Made by a program: the position numbers and the translations under genes. The notes under the pieces are model-generated. The model was not told the DNA's origin. It was given only the letters and a program-made list of their open reading frames with translations, and did no database searches. From a virus: a stretch of DNA of 31,555 nt. How positions within the stretch are numbered: position 1 is the stretch's first letter; every line of letters begins with the position of its first letter. The stretch is from the IMG/VR virus record IMGVR_UViG_3300035701_000176, positions 1 through 31,555 of that record; one strand, given 5' to 3'. Positions 7,603-15,743 of the stretch are shown in pieces.

Positions 7603-7950
7603 TCATTCATAGGCGTCGCGGAACTTGATTTCAAATTCTGGTTTAGTGGGAAACGTCATAAGCTTGGTGTCTGAAAAAGTGATTTCGAATTCTGCCTCGT
7701 AAACCACGTAGCCGTCAGCATCCAACGTGACGGTTGTATCTGTTCCAGTCCAGTCATATCGGACTTGACCGTTTGTTGCTGGCGTTAAGATTGTTGCTGC
7801 CGCGTTGACTTTCACGGTCGTGCCCTTCTTCATGTGGAATTTGGCTGTGCAACCTGTCAAGTTTACGACTGTGCCATCTGAATATTTCAGTGTAGCCAAA
7901 ACGGAGGGTTTGAGGTCTCCTTTGACCATTTCAAACGTGATTTTAGTCAA
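7603..7950 (-). CDS. BppU-like Ig-fold baseplate/fibre domain protein (115 aa)
   Basis: The sequence KGDLKPSVLATLKYSDGTVVNLTG..AKFHMKKG, then GQVRYDWTGTDT, then YVVYEAEFEITFSD resembles the N-terminal Ig-like domain of phage BppU-type baseplate upper proteins, which anchors receptor-binding parts. A start at TTG 7950 is preferred because GGGAG lies 9 bases upstream and the codon overlaps the previous stop (TTGACTAA). The longer frame from TTG 7977 is possible. Here it is a single domain, not fused to a fibre, and lies just before the connector gene rather than near the baseplate. Confidence 0.75.
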   Translation of the reverse strand: MTKITFEMVKGDLKPSVLATLKYSDGTVVNLTGCTAKFHMKKGTTVKVNAAATILTPATNGQVRYDWTGTDTTVTLDADGYVVYEAEFEITFSDTKLMTFPTKPEFEIKFRDAYE

Positions 7951-8152
7951 GGGTGATGTCTCCCAGGTTTCCTTCAAGAGTTATAGAGCCAGCGTTGGCT
8001 TCGAGCGTGATGGATCGAGATATGAATATGGTTATTGAGTTTTGGGAGATGCTATGTGTAACGTGTGGACAGAGGGTTTCGTCGAAACTTACGTTTATGA
8101 TGCTACTTTCTAGCGTCTCATTTTTGCCTGGTACTGATCTCGCAAGGCTCAT
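7943..8152 (-). CDS. Small beta-repeat protein, fibre-module (69 aa)
   Basis: Not a named family. The end is made of short repeats (SITLEANAGSITLEGNLGDITLD) that look like rungs of a beta-solenoid or fibre stalk. The ATG at 8152 overlaps the previous stop. It is in the block of fibre and surface genes between the capsid and the connector. It may be a small fibre accessory or cap; inference only. Confidence 0.65.
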   Translation of the reverse strand: MSLARSVPGKNETLESSIINVSFDETLCPHVTHSISQNSITIFISRSITLEANAGSITLEGNLGDITLD

Positions 8153-8406
8153 CGGAGTATCACTACATTGAAGGTTTTGTTTTCCATTACCATGGTGCCG
8201 AAATGAAGAATGAAAGTTGTTGCAGTCGGTGTGTCAGCCCAGGTGCCGTATCCTTGCGGGTCTCCCTGGAACGTGGGAATGATTTTGTCAACTGTTGGTG
8301 CATATCCGAGGCCGTGTGTTACGGTCACGGTTTCAGCGCCTGCTAGGATCGTTGCTGTGCCTCGCCATGCAACCGCATTGGTTTTGCTAGGTCGAACTTG
8401 AACCAA
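8149..8406 (-). CDS. Small fibre-module protein (85 aa)
   Basis: It contains ETVTVTHGLGYAPTVDKIIPTFQGDPQGYGTWADTPTATTFILHF-type order: a VTVTHGLGY..TP start, a middle loop and a TATTFILHF end, seen in short head-fibre or H-type-lectin-like domains of phage fibres. A TTG start at 8406 is preferred: GGGAG lies 9 bases upstream and there is a 4-base gap after the previous stop. A longer frame to TTG 8448 exists but overlaps the fibre gene. It probably binds carbohydrate or decorates the virion; this is inference. Confidence 0.7.
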   Translation of the reverse strand: MVQVRPSKTNAVAWRGTATILAGAETVTVTHGLGYAPTVDKIIPTFQGDPQGYGTWADTPTATTFILHFGTMVMENKTFNVVILR

Positions 8407-8410
8407 ATTC

Positions 8411-9703
8411 TCACGCTCCCAGATCACGCACGATGTAGCGATAGGCAATCGTTCTGGTAACTGTCACATCGGTTGAGCATTGAATGGTAACTTTGCAGTA
8501 TCCGTGAACTAAGTTGGCTTCAATGCTCGGATACTCGTTTTCCTGTCCTCGAACATATTCGGCATAAGCAGAAGGTTTATCGCTATAGTTTGTTCCGTCC
8601 ACTTTATTGTAGACGCGGATTTTAATGGTGCCGCCTTCTGCTGCTATTTCCAATGCGTCAAGATCGAAAAAGACAGATAATTCATAGATGCCTGTCTTGG
8701 TAATTTCGACTATTTGCGTTTCGACTGTGTCATTTGCAGTTGTAATATCCCATGTAAGATTGCCCGCGTCAACTGCATTTTGCACTTTGTTCTGAACATC
8801 TGTTGCTTCTTGCGTGCTTAATCCGAGCGCGCTTTCTTTCGCTTTCAAATGTGCATGAACATTCAAAGTTGTGCAACGCAAATTGAGTAGGTCAGCGTTG
8901 TTGAGGTTGTCAAGGTAGCCCGCGCGCGCCGAGGAAAGTCTGGTGAGAAGCGTATCCAAATCAGTGTTCAGAGCCGAAAGACCGTATGTTACATCTGTGA
9001 GTAGAGTGTAGGCAGCTGTTCGAATGTTGGATACGTCCAAGGGAGATGCGGGATTTGTAAACGGAAAAGCTTGTGCTGTCAAGTTACGAGTTGCCACAGC
9101 CCAAACCGAGGCAGTAGTAATATCATTAAGAGCGTCAAGCGTTGTTTTGGTGCCTGAAATCGTGAACCCCGCCTTATCCGTGAGGCTTCTAGTTGCATAG
9201 GCCCAAACCTGGGCAGCGGAAAGATTATTCAGCGCGGTTATAGCGTCTTTGATTGCCTTCAGAGTTTCAGTTGACCAGCCCGCGCCCTTCATTGCCGTAA
9301 GCGTAGCTTCAAGAGCAGCGGCGCCAGCACTCAAATTATCAAGGTATCCTGCACGGAGAGCGGATAACCGTGTGAGCAAGGTGTCAAGGTCAGTATTGAG
9401 AGCGGAAAGACCATAAGTGCCGTTTGCGAGGAGAGCTTCATTGCCGAGGCCGACTGGAAAGGCTAAGCCGCCGTATTGTTCGGGACTTGCGCATGAAAAC
9501 TTGATTGCCCAAACACCCGCTGTGTCAGGAGTGAACTGGGCGTAGTAGAGGCCTCCTGCGATTTCTGTGACTGCTGGCGTGCTGAACTGTACGAATGCTT
9601 CATCATAGACGATGGCTGTGACGGTTTTGCCTGTTGCAGGCTTACCAGTTGATGGGTCGATTAAGAAGAATAGGGCGCTGACGACTTCGTTTATGGCATA
9701 CAT
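8411..9703 (-). CDS. Fibre-like structural protein with internal duplication (430 aa)
   Basis: Residues about 1-90 form a beta domain (VVSALFFLIDPSTGKPATGKTVTAIVYD split across strands) of the kind that begins phage fibres. Residues 97-124 and 240-267 are near-identical repeats (YGLSALNTDLDTLLTRLS ...RAGYLDNL), and VWAYATRSLT / VWAVATRNLT (168-175, 202-209) form a second repeated motif. Helical coiled-coil segments link them, and the last 100 residues are beta-rich. This is the plan of a trimeric fibre with a helical stalk. ATG at 9703 has GGAG at 9 bases. It follows the membrane-anchored beta-helix gene. Confidence 0.8.
   Translation of the reverse strand: MYAINEVVSALFFLIDPSTGKPATGKTVTAIVYDEAFVQFSTPAVTEIAGGLYYAQFTPDTAGVWAIKFSCASPEQYGGLAFPVGLGNEALLANGTYGLSALNTDLDTLLTRLSALRAGYLDNLSAGAAALEATLTAMKGAGWSTETLKAIKDAITALNNLSAAQVWAYATRSLTDKAGFTISGTKTTLDALNDITTASVWAVATRNLTAQAFPFTNPASPLDVSNIRTAAYTLLTDVTYGLSALNTDLDTLLTRLSSARAGYLDNLNNADLLNLRCTTLNVHAHLKAKESALGLSTQEATDVQNKVQNAVDAGNLTWDITTANDTVETQIVEITKTGIYELSVFFDLDALEIAAEGGTIKIRVYNKVDGTNYSDKPSAYAEYVRGQENEYPSIEANLVHGYCKVTIQCSTDVTVTRTIAYRYIVRDLGA
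8903..8986 (-). repeat. Fibre gene internal repeat, copy 2
   Basis: 84 bases encoding residues 240-267 of the fibre-like protein. The protein matches copy 1 at 26 of 28 positions. It marks a tandem-domain duplication 429 bases from copy 1. Confidence 0.85.
9332..9415 (-). repeat. Fibre gene internal repeat, copy 1
   Basis: 84 bases encoding residues 97-124 of the fibre-like protein. It is the partner of 8903-8986. Many codons differ synonymously between the copies, which suggests an old duplication kept for protein structure. Confidence 0.85.
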
Positions 9704-9758
9704 CTTTCAATTCTCCATTTCAAATAGACTTCACGAAACTTCTGAGGACTCATGGGAA

Positions 9759-12248
9759 TTATGTATCGTTGATTCGGGTGTATTCACATATACTATTGTA
9801 GATTCGGCTTGTTGACACCGTAACATTTGCAGCAGTGCAGGTATGCATGATGAAATTTGTGTAGGTATTGTATGCGGATGACCCTGTTTCGTCTATTCCT
9901 TTTGCCCAGTTTACCCTTCCGCCGCCGCTTCCTGTTGTGCCGTCAATCTGGAAATTCATGCAGGTTGCATTGACCGTGTTATACATTTGGAATGCGTCTT
10001 TTGACGCATCAAAACACGATGTTATAACGAAATTGCTGAAGACACTATTTGAGCATCCACTCACTAAAACACCGTGATCGCTACTGCTATCTGACCGTAT
10101 ATTGTCGAAAAAGCTGTATGTGCATAACTCAAGGAAAACATTCCACAGCGTTGCGTGTCCGCCTCCATACCAGTCTTCACAATGAACGGTCCCACTACTT
10201 TTCACATGAATTCCCGTTCCCGTATATGAAGTTGTGACAATATGGTTCAATGTCGAATCCGAGGCTTGTTCAAACAAGACCGTATCTGAAGCCGTGCAAG
10301 TTTTGACATCGAGATGGTCCACAGTCAGTAAGAAGCATCCATAGGTATAGACAGCCATCTTCGCGCCCGTGTTGTTTATGCTAACGTATCGGATTGCGTT
10401 GTATTCATTATTAGAAGCAGTTTGATTCCAATAGATTCCACCAGCAACGCCGCCACCATGTAAAACACAAAAGCCGCCCACGCCTGAAACAGAAGCATAA
10501 GCCAACCCCGCGTTTTTGTTCTTTATCAATGCTGTCATAGGTGCACTGGCGGTTATCTGTCCACATATCTGAATGTCGGTGTAACTTTCTTGAAGCAATG
10601 GTGAATCAAAAGTGAAGTTCCCTTTGAACAAAACTGACTGCACATAAGTTCGTCCAGAGGTCAAATTGCCTAAAGCCCAGTTGCCGACTGCGCTTGCGTT
10701 TGTGCTTTTGTAGGTTTCGCCCGTCAAAGTTTTGATTGAATAATAGTTGGTGCCGTCTGTTTGAATCACGTAGGTTGCTGTGGAGTCTGAACCGTAATTG
10801 TAGCCAGGATTATCGTTGAAAATAGTGCCTGTTCCAGAATCGATAATTGTAGCAGCGCATTGATTTATCGTGTTATGTTCAAGACGTGTCCCAGAGCAAC
10901 TGGCAGTAGCAATATCAATCCCAACTGGACAGTTATTGATGAAATTATTGTGGAATGTATTGTTATAACAGTTTGTGTCTATGGCGATCCCGTAAGTTGC
11001 CGTGTTGTTTATGTGAATGTCATGAATGTTTGCGCGAGCAATGTTACCCCACAAACCAATTCCGCTGGCCCCAGTTGTTTCAATTGATCCTGATCCGATC
11101 TCTGCATCATCGACATAACTGGATAGTTGGATGCCTGAACTTGCCGAATTGTAAATGTGAAAATCGGTTACTACAGAATCGAAATTGTGCCATGTAATAT
11201 TGCCCATTAAGTAGATGCCATAGTTAGTTGCGTTTCGACAGATCAAGTTAGATGCTACAACACCATAAGAAGGCATATCACTAACTGTGTTGCCGCCGCC
11301 TTGAATTTCAAAGTTGCAGTCAGTAGAATTATCCATAATGACGTTTGTAGCCATACAATAGTAGACACCGCTGAAAAACAGGTTATCGCCAGTTTGTCCA
11401 TCAAGTCCTGAATTGATTATGTGGCAGTCTGAAACAATCCCGTTTCTAGTGTTTGTAAGCATTGAGCTTCCTGGCAATCCATAAAAAACGATTCCACTCA
11501 GCCTCGTATCTTTGACGGTGCATCCTTGAATTGTGGTGTAGGCAGAACCATACGCTACATCAATTCCTTCATGATAAGTGTCATGCACAAAACAATGAAT
11601 GATACTGCAATAATCCGCGCCGTAAACCGCTATGCCTTTCGGATACCCCCCGCCTTGGTTAGCCCAGTTGCCATCAATCGCCAAGTCCCGAACCGTTACG
11701 TTGTCGCCGTTTATCACCATGAGTTCATCATTTACACCGTTGCCAAGACGCAAAATCGCATTCCAACTTTCACCAACTATGTTGATGGGATAAGAGTTGG
11801 CAATAGTCCATGAAGTAGTAAGAGTGTAAACCCCGTTCTTGATGAAAAGTGTGCCCCCACTTGTCATGTTGCCCAGCGCATTGTTTATGACTGGACTTGC
11901 GTTTGTATCGATATTTTCAAGTCTGCCTGCTCTGTCATCCGATCCGTTGATGAGACAATAGTATGAGCTGTGAACGCTGACGATATACGAGCATGTTTTC
12001 ATCATTGCTGAAATCGTGCTGTTCACAGGAATGTTCAAAGTTTCATTGAGAAGTTGCTGTTGAACTTCAAGATAGTCAAGACGTGCCTGCACGTCCAAAT
12101 TGAGGGTGATGTTCACGCCCTCATAGGCTGCCAATGCGAGTGAAAGAATTATGCCGATTATGAGGATTCCTGCTACAACTTTCTTTTTGAAACTAGCGTT
12201 GAGGAAACTGTTTGCTAGTCTGTTAAGATTGATTTTTTCGTTACTCAT
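9759..12248 (-). CDS. Membrane-anchored double right-handed beta-helix protein (829 aa)
   Basis: The largest gene. Residues about 21-42 (KKKVVAGILIIGIILSLALAA) form one transmembrane anchor after a short charged N-terminus, then a coiled coil (about 50-75). Two beta-helix domains follow, each opened by the same motif: GNMTSGGTLFIKNGVYTLTT (about 125) and GNLTSGRTYVQSVLFKGNF (about 520), so the gene looks like an internal duplication. About 19 N-x-S/T sequons were counted by eye, far denser than in the spike at 455-2107, which suggests exposure outside the cell and archaeal N-glycosylation. It may be a host-surface or virion-tethered glycan-binding or lyase-like protein. A TM anchor is unusual for a tail spike. 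No catalytic residues could be assigned. Confidence 0.8.
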   Translation of the reverse strand: MSNEKINLNRLANSFLNASFKKKVVAGILIIGIILSLALAAYEGVNITLNLDVQARLDYLEVQQQLLNETLNIPVNSTISAMMKTCSYIVSVHSSYYCLINGSDDRAGRLENIDTNASPVINNALGNMTSGGTLFIKNGVYTLTTSWTIANSYPINIVGESWNAILRLGNGVNDELMVINGDNVTVRDLAIDGNWANQGGGYPKGIAVYGADYCSIIHCFVHDTYHEGIDVAYGSAYTTIQGCTVKDTRLSGIVFYGLPGSSMLTNTRNGIVSDCHIINSGLDGQTGDNLFFSGVYYCMATNVIMDNSTDCNFEIQGGGNTVSDMPSYGVVASNLICRNATNYGIYLMGNITWHNFDSVVTDFHIYNSASSGIQLSSYVDDAEIGSGSIETTGASGIGLWGNIARANIHDIHINNTATYGIAIDTNCYNNTFHNNFINNCPVGIDIATASCSGTRLEHNTINQCAATIIDSGTGTIFNDNPGYNYGSDSTATYVIQTDGTNYYSIKTLTGETYKSTNASAVGNWALGNLTSGRTYVQSVLFKGNFTFDSPLLQESYTDIQICGQITASAPMTALIKNKNAGLAYASVSGVGGFCVLHGGGVAGGIYWNQTASNNEYNAIRYVSINNTGAKMAVYTYGCFLLTVDHLDVKTCTASDTVLFEQASDSTLNHIVTTSYTGTGIHVKSSGTVHCEDWYGGGHATLWNVFLELCTYSFFDNIRSDSSSDHGVLVSGCSNSVFSNFVITSCFDASKDAFQMYNTVNATCMNFQIDGTTGSGGGRVNWAKGIDETGSSAYNTYTNFIMHTCTAANVTVSTSRIYNSICEYTRINDT

Positions 12249-12270
12249 TCTTCAAAGTTTTTCCCTGCAT

Positions 12271-12468
12271 CTACACCGATGCAACTGAACAACCAATTAC
12301 CACGATCCAACCGATGTCACCGTCAAAAAATACGCGAATGACTTTGATGTTCTCCTCGGTATGAAACAGTTTTCTGCCTTCACAGCGAGCAACTGCCACA
12401 ACATCGCCAACATCCTTAAACTTGTGTTGGTCATCACGGATAACCAAGGCTTTGAGCAACTGACTCAT
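12271..12468 (-). CDS. Small protein of unknown function (65 aa)
   Basis: Not recognised. ATG at 12468 overlaps the previous stop (ATGA), so it is coupled to the gene at 12465-12935. The protein is a mixed alpha/beta sequence ending in hydrophobic strands (IKVIRVFFDGDIGWIVVIGCSVASV) and has no signal peptide. Placed just before the membrane-anchored beta-helix gene. Confidence 0.65.
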   Translation of the reverse strand: MSQLLKALVIRDDQHKFKDVGDVVAVARCEGRKLFHTEENIKVIRVFFDGDIGWIVVIGCSVASV

Positions 12469-12935
12469 TTCTTTCCTTTCCCCTCACGCCACAAAGCAAC
12501 AAATTCAACCAAGGCCAAGAGTTTCTTGACAAGCCACGCCTGCAGCCCCTCGAATTGGCGGTTCGTGCCCATTGAAAGCACATAGACTCTTACAGGCACA
12601 ACGGGGGGTAACTCGCCTCGGATGATCTTCGGCCAGCGACATACACCACAAGTCTCATGACGCCGCTTGAGATTATTACCGCATACATCAATGCAGTTAG
12701 GAACACCTAGAAGGCGCATCCAAAACGTGTGTTTCACGGGTTTTCGTTCTGGGACCACATAAACGGCTTTAGTATTGCCGTTCTGGTCAAACCCGTACAA
12801 GATATGTTCATTCAATTTGTAGAAGGGCGTTATGCCGTAGGCAAGGGCTCGCAATTCAACGGGACTCAACTTTAGCAGTGGCTTGAAAACGTCTTTCATG
12901 TCAAGCCAAACGCCCTCCGTTGAAGATTGAGCCAT
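12465..12935 (-). CDS. Zinc-ribbon-like protein, unknown (156 aa)
   Basis: The middle carries CIDVCGNNLKRRHETCGVC, a C-x3-C ... C-x2-C set that could bind zinc, flanked by a basic helix. The C-terminus is helical and ends LWREGKGKK. A start at ATG 12935 (MAQSSTEG) is preferred over TTG 12947. It begins the block of surface genes between capsid and connector and lies just downstream of GC palindrome site B. A regulatory or assembly role is possible; no family was recognised. Confidence 0.68.
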   Translation of the reverse strand: MAQSSTEGVWLDMKDVFKPLLKLSPVELRALAYGITPFYKLNEHILYGFDQNGNTKAVYVVPERKPVKHTFWMRLLGVPNCIDVCGNNLKRRHETCGVCRWPKIIRGELPPVVPVRVYVLSMGTNRQFEGLQAWLVKKLLALVEFVALWREGKGKK

Positions 12936-13095
12936 TTTCAGATACAACCTTGCGAATATGGTGAATATGAATTGGTAAATGCTCGATCGCTTTGATGGTC
13001 AAGCCAATGATATAGGACCATTTGCGTTTGACAATTTCCCTAGAAAAGGGGGAAGATGATGTGATGTGTTCGGGACCTGAACCTATTCGCGCGCG
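12936..13095 (-). promoter_or_regulatory. Intergenic region after the capsid gene
   Basis: About 160 bases without a convincing gene. From the capsid stop, the minus strand holds GC palindrome site B, then a weak inverted repeat TTCCC (13036-13040) / GGGAA (13050-13054) that could act in termination, then AT-richer sequence with possible TATA elements before the gene at 12465-12935. A 27-codon open frame inside has no ribosome site and was left out. Confidence 0.4.
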
Positions 13096-13100
13096 CTAGC
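13088..13100. promoter_or_regulatory. GC palindrome site B at the capsid stop
   Basis: CGCGCGCGCTAGC, sharing GCGCGCGCTA with sites A and C. It overlaps the stop codon of the capsid gene (13096-13098) and marks the boundary before the block of surface genes. Confidence 0.5.
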
Positions 13101-14151
13101 TTTGGTATGTGATTGTGCAGATGCTGTTCGCGCTACCGTATTGGGCGCCGCCATCCAAGTGAGTAATCACGTAGCTTGCAAGTTCAGTCGGCACACGATA
13201 GATTTCCACGAGTGGCTCGTTCTGCAGTGCCGCCCAAATTGCGCTTTGTCCTTTCAATCCGACGTATGCAAGTTTCTTCTGTGCGGCGAGGAATGTGGTA
13301 TCAAAGTATGGGTCTGCGTACCAGTCAAGGCCAAGGCAATGTGCCTTCATGCCTAACCCGCTGGCCATGAGGTCATTCAGTGAGCCGTAGTATTGGGTCA
13401 TAGCATCACTCGTACTGAACGCTGTCCACATGTTGCTAGGCGATGTGATGATGAAGTCTGAGATGAACCCGTCTGCAGCATTCAGTTTAATTGCGTTTCG
13501 CACATCTGCGAAAGTCAAGACTGAGGTTGCAGCTGCGCTTACGGTGTTGCCAGCTCCAGCGGAGAGGGCATAGGCTACTTTGTCGAATATGCCTTGTCGA
13601 ACGCATCCGCCATGGATTCTGCCGAGTTCCTCGACAAAATTCAAGACTGAAGTGTTCGCAAGTAAGTCCGAGATCTGCGTGACTTTGCCGAATGGCGCCA
13701 GTGTAACAGTTCGCTTAGCAACCGTCGGATCCGCAGCGCTTAATGCTGAACCTTCACTCCAGCTGCCATAGGCTGGCTGAGTCAGGATTTGAGTGTCGAT
13801 TGTTTTGCCGCCGCCTTTCGGGACGTTTGCGATCATGCATATTTCGCGGAGATCTGCCCAGTTATTCAGTTCCAAGAGAGCTCGTGCTTGGACAGTTGTT
13901 GGGAGTGCAATGCTGCCGGTGCTTGTCAAGAGTTCTCCAACGGTCAGTTTTGCAGCGTCACTGTCGTTGAATGTGCGGAGTTTCTCTACGAGAGAACGCT
14001 TTTTCTGTGCAGCGTAGATTTCTCGCATTGTCATCTTGAAGTATGGTGTCAGGTCTTCTTTGCCTGCCAGTTGTTCGAGGGCTTTTGTGATGCGGTCATC
14101 TATCCCTTTCACGCCTGCTATAATGGCTTCTTGAATTTGTTTATCATCCAT
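13096..14151 (-). CDS. Major capsid protein, HK97 fold (351 aa)
   Basis: The shell protein. After a helical N-terminal arm (about 1-75, likely a delta-domain removed by the protease) it shows the HK97 pattern: LLTSTGSIALPTTVQARALLELNNWADLREICMI in shortened form as an LPTTVQARALLEL strand, WSEGSALSAADPTVAKRTVTLAPFG (E-loop and following strand), then LAYVGLKGQSAIWAALQNEPLVEI and a final hydrophobic strand. ATG at 14151 (MDDKQIQE) is chosen because GGAG lies 10 bases upstream; the open frame extends to 14241 without a ribosome site. The gene follows the protease-scaffold gene, as in HK97-type modules. Confidence 0.93.
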   Translation of the reverse strand: MDDKQIQEAIIAGVKGIDDRITKALEQLAGKEDLTPYFKMTMREIYAAQKKRSLVEKLRTFNDSDAAKLTVGELLTSTGSIALPTTVQARALLELNNWADLREICMIANVPKGGGKTIDTQILTQPAYGSWSEGSALSAADPTVAKRTVTLAPFGKVTQISDLLANTSVLNFVEELGRIHGGCVRQGIFDKVAYALSAGAGNTVSAAATSVLTFADVRNAIKLNAADGFISDFIITSPSNMWTAFSTSDAMTQYYGSLNDLMASGLGMKAHCLGLDWYADPYFDTTFLAAQKKLAYVGLKGQSAIWAALQNEPLVEIYRVPTELASYVITHLDGGAQYGSANSICTITYQS

Positions 14152-14193
14152 TCTTTTCATTCTCCTTTCAAGTTTACTTCCCACATTTCGCCC

Positions 14194-14207
14194 CTGGGCT
14201 CTCCCAG
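14194..14207. terminator. Hairpin between protease and capsid genes
   Basis: CTGGG-CTCT-CCCAG forms a 5-bp GC-rich stem with a 4-base loop, 40-60 bases before the capsid start. No T-tract follows on the minus strand. It may attenuate or protect transcripts so that capsid protein is made in excess of protease; this is inference. Confidence 0.4.
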
Positions 14208-14258
14208 AAGGAGTCGGAGGGTTAAGGTTGCCGCCAACCAAAACTAAAAACTGAATTG

Positions 14259-15695
14259 TTACTTGGATTTCTTTGTTTGCGCTTCAATGACTTCTATGCT
14301 GACAAGGCGGAATGCATCTGCTTTGTCTAAACCTTCACTACGCAACTGGTGAAAACGAGCCCAGAACCCTTCCTTCGTTAGGACGCATTTGCAGGGGCCC
14401 TTGTTTGTTTCTGGGGCCGGTGATTCCTTCGGCTTTTGCAGTTCGATAAGCATGGTCTCCGCGGTTTTGAGCCTAGTCTCTATTTCACCGAGTTTTTCCT
14501 GAGTCTCATAATCTCCGATTTTTGCTGCCTTGGCTGCTGCAACCAGGACTTTCTCAGCTTTAGCTCCCTCAGCAGTGGCTAGGGCAACGATCTTTTGCAT
14601 TAAGGCTTGGCGATAACCGTCTATTTGAGCATACAAGACATTCATTTTGGCGCGTATCGCACCTTGTTCGGCAGATGCAACTTTTGGAAGTTGCTGTTCA
14701 AGGTCAACTAGGGTTCTTGTTGTTGCTTCTATTTCTGCTGCTATTTCATCAGCCGTCATTTCAGCAAGAGGTTTCCTTGGTGGAGGTGCTTGATTTTGAC
14801 TGTTTAGTTCATTCAAGTTTGTCACGCTCGTGACTGTGAAGGATTCAACCAGTTTTTCAACCGGCATAATACGGGTAAGAGGCACGCCGGGCAAGACGTC
14901 TTTCGTGAGCAAGGCAAGACCTGTGAAAACGAGGCCGTGACATACGTTGCCTTCCGGCGTCTGTTCAGTGCCTCGGAGACAGTCTGCCTCGATGCTGACT
15001 TGGAGGATTTCCTCTTTCTCAATCAGTTTCAAGGCTTTACTTTCTTTCTCTACTCGGAGGAGGCATTCAACACAGTTGTCCTCGTATTGGGCATCGTAAA
15101 TGGTGACTTCAGGAAGCTTCTCGTCTGTGTGGTTGAGGTCTACGGTTTTGCCGACAAGACTTCTGGCTGCCTGCAGCAACTCATCTTTCGTGTAGACATT
15201 ATCGTTCATGCTGGTAAGAGGGAAGAGAGCTTCGCACTTGAAGTATTTGGCTTTCTCATCTTCTTTGAGGAATTTGAGGTAGGGTTTGGTCCAACTGAAT
15301 TTTTCCTGGGGCTTCTGATAGGGTTTGGTGTCGTCTAAGCCTAGTTTGTTGAGCCAGACGTAATAGTAGTCTTTTCCTTCTTTGCATTCTGTTTTGTCTT
15401 TGCAGTAACGCCACATGAAGGCGTCATAGATTTTCTGAAAGTCAGAATGTCTAGTTTCACCTAGTTTTTCAGTGAACTCGCTTTCTTTATGCGCTGCAAA
15501 CCATGCTTTAGCTTTGTCCATTGTCCATTTATCCTTGTTGAAAAGGTAGCTTTGAATAGCCCAGCCGTCTGGAAATTTGCAGTAAATCGCTTTTATCCCT
15601 TGATCTGCACTGATATCGATTGTTCTGCATGTTTTGGCTGTCGAAGGATCTCGATGTCCGCTTCTTATGTAATCTCCTGAATCATCCCATGGCAT
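14259..15695 (-). CDS. Prohead protease-scaffold fusion (478 aa)
   Basis: Three parts are visible. Residues 1-70 (MPWDDSGDYIRSGHRDP ... YLFNKDKWTMDKAKAWF) match an N-terminal domain often found before phage proteases. Residues about 150-290 look like an XkdF/S78-type prohead protease: YFKCEALFPLTSMNDNVYTKDE, TVDLNHTDEKLPEVTI and ILQVSIEADCLRG with a candidate catalytic His (NHT) and Ser (VSIE). Residues about 320-440 are a charged coiled-coil scaffold. A start at ATG 15695 is preferred, with AGGTGA 5 bases upstream; the GTG at 15704 lies in that site. It cleaves the capsid arm and shapes the procapsid. The fused form is known in tailed phages. Confidence 0.85.
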   Translation of the reverse strand: MPWDDSGDYIRSGHRDPSTAKTCRTIDISADQGIKAIYCKFPDGWAIQSYLFNKDKWTMDKAKAWFAAHKESEFTEKLGETRHSDFQKIYDAFMWRYCKDKTECKEGKDYYYVWLNKLGLDDTKPYQKPQEKFSWTKPYLKFLKEDEKAKYFKCEALFPLTSMNDNVYTKDELLQAARSLVGKTVDLNHTDEKLPEVTIYDAQYEDNCVECLLRVEKESKALKLIEKEEILQVSIEADCLRGTEQTPEGNVCHGLVFTGLALLTKDVLPGVPLTRIMPVEKLVESFTVTSVTNLNELNSQNQAPPPRKPLAEMTADEIAAEIEATTRTLVDLEQQLPKVASAEQGAIRAKMNVLYAQIDGYRQALMQKIVALATAEGAKAEKVLVAAAKAAKIGDYETQEKLGEIETRLKTAETMLIELQKPKESPAPETNKGPCKCVLTKEGFWARFHQLRSEGLDKADAFRLVSIEVIEAQTKKSK

Positions 15696-15743
15696 GTTTT
15701 TCACCTAATTACCATAACTGATGTCTCGGCATCAGAAACTAAC

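Noticed and set aside
12948-13035. 27-codon frame after the capsid gene
   Set aside because: No ribosome site or recognisable motif; left as intergenic.
13789-14247. 152-codon plus-strand frame and its neighbours
   Set aside because: Antisense to the HK97 capsid gene; Cys/Phe-rich composition is typical of a shadow frame.
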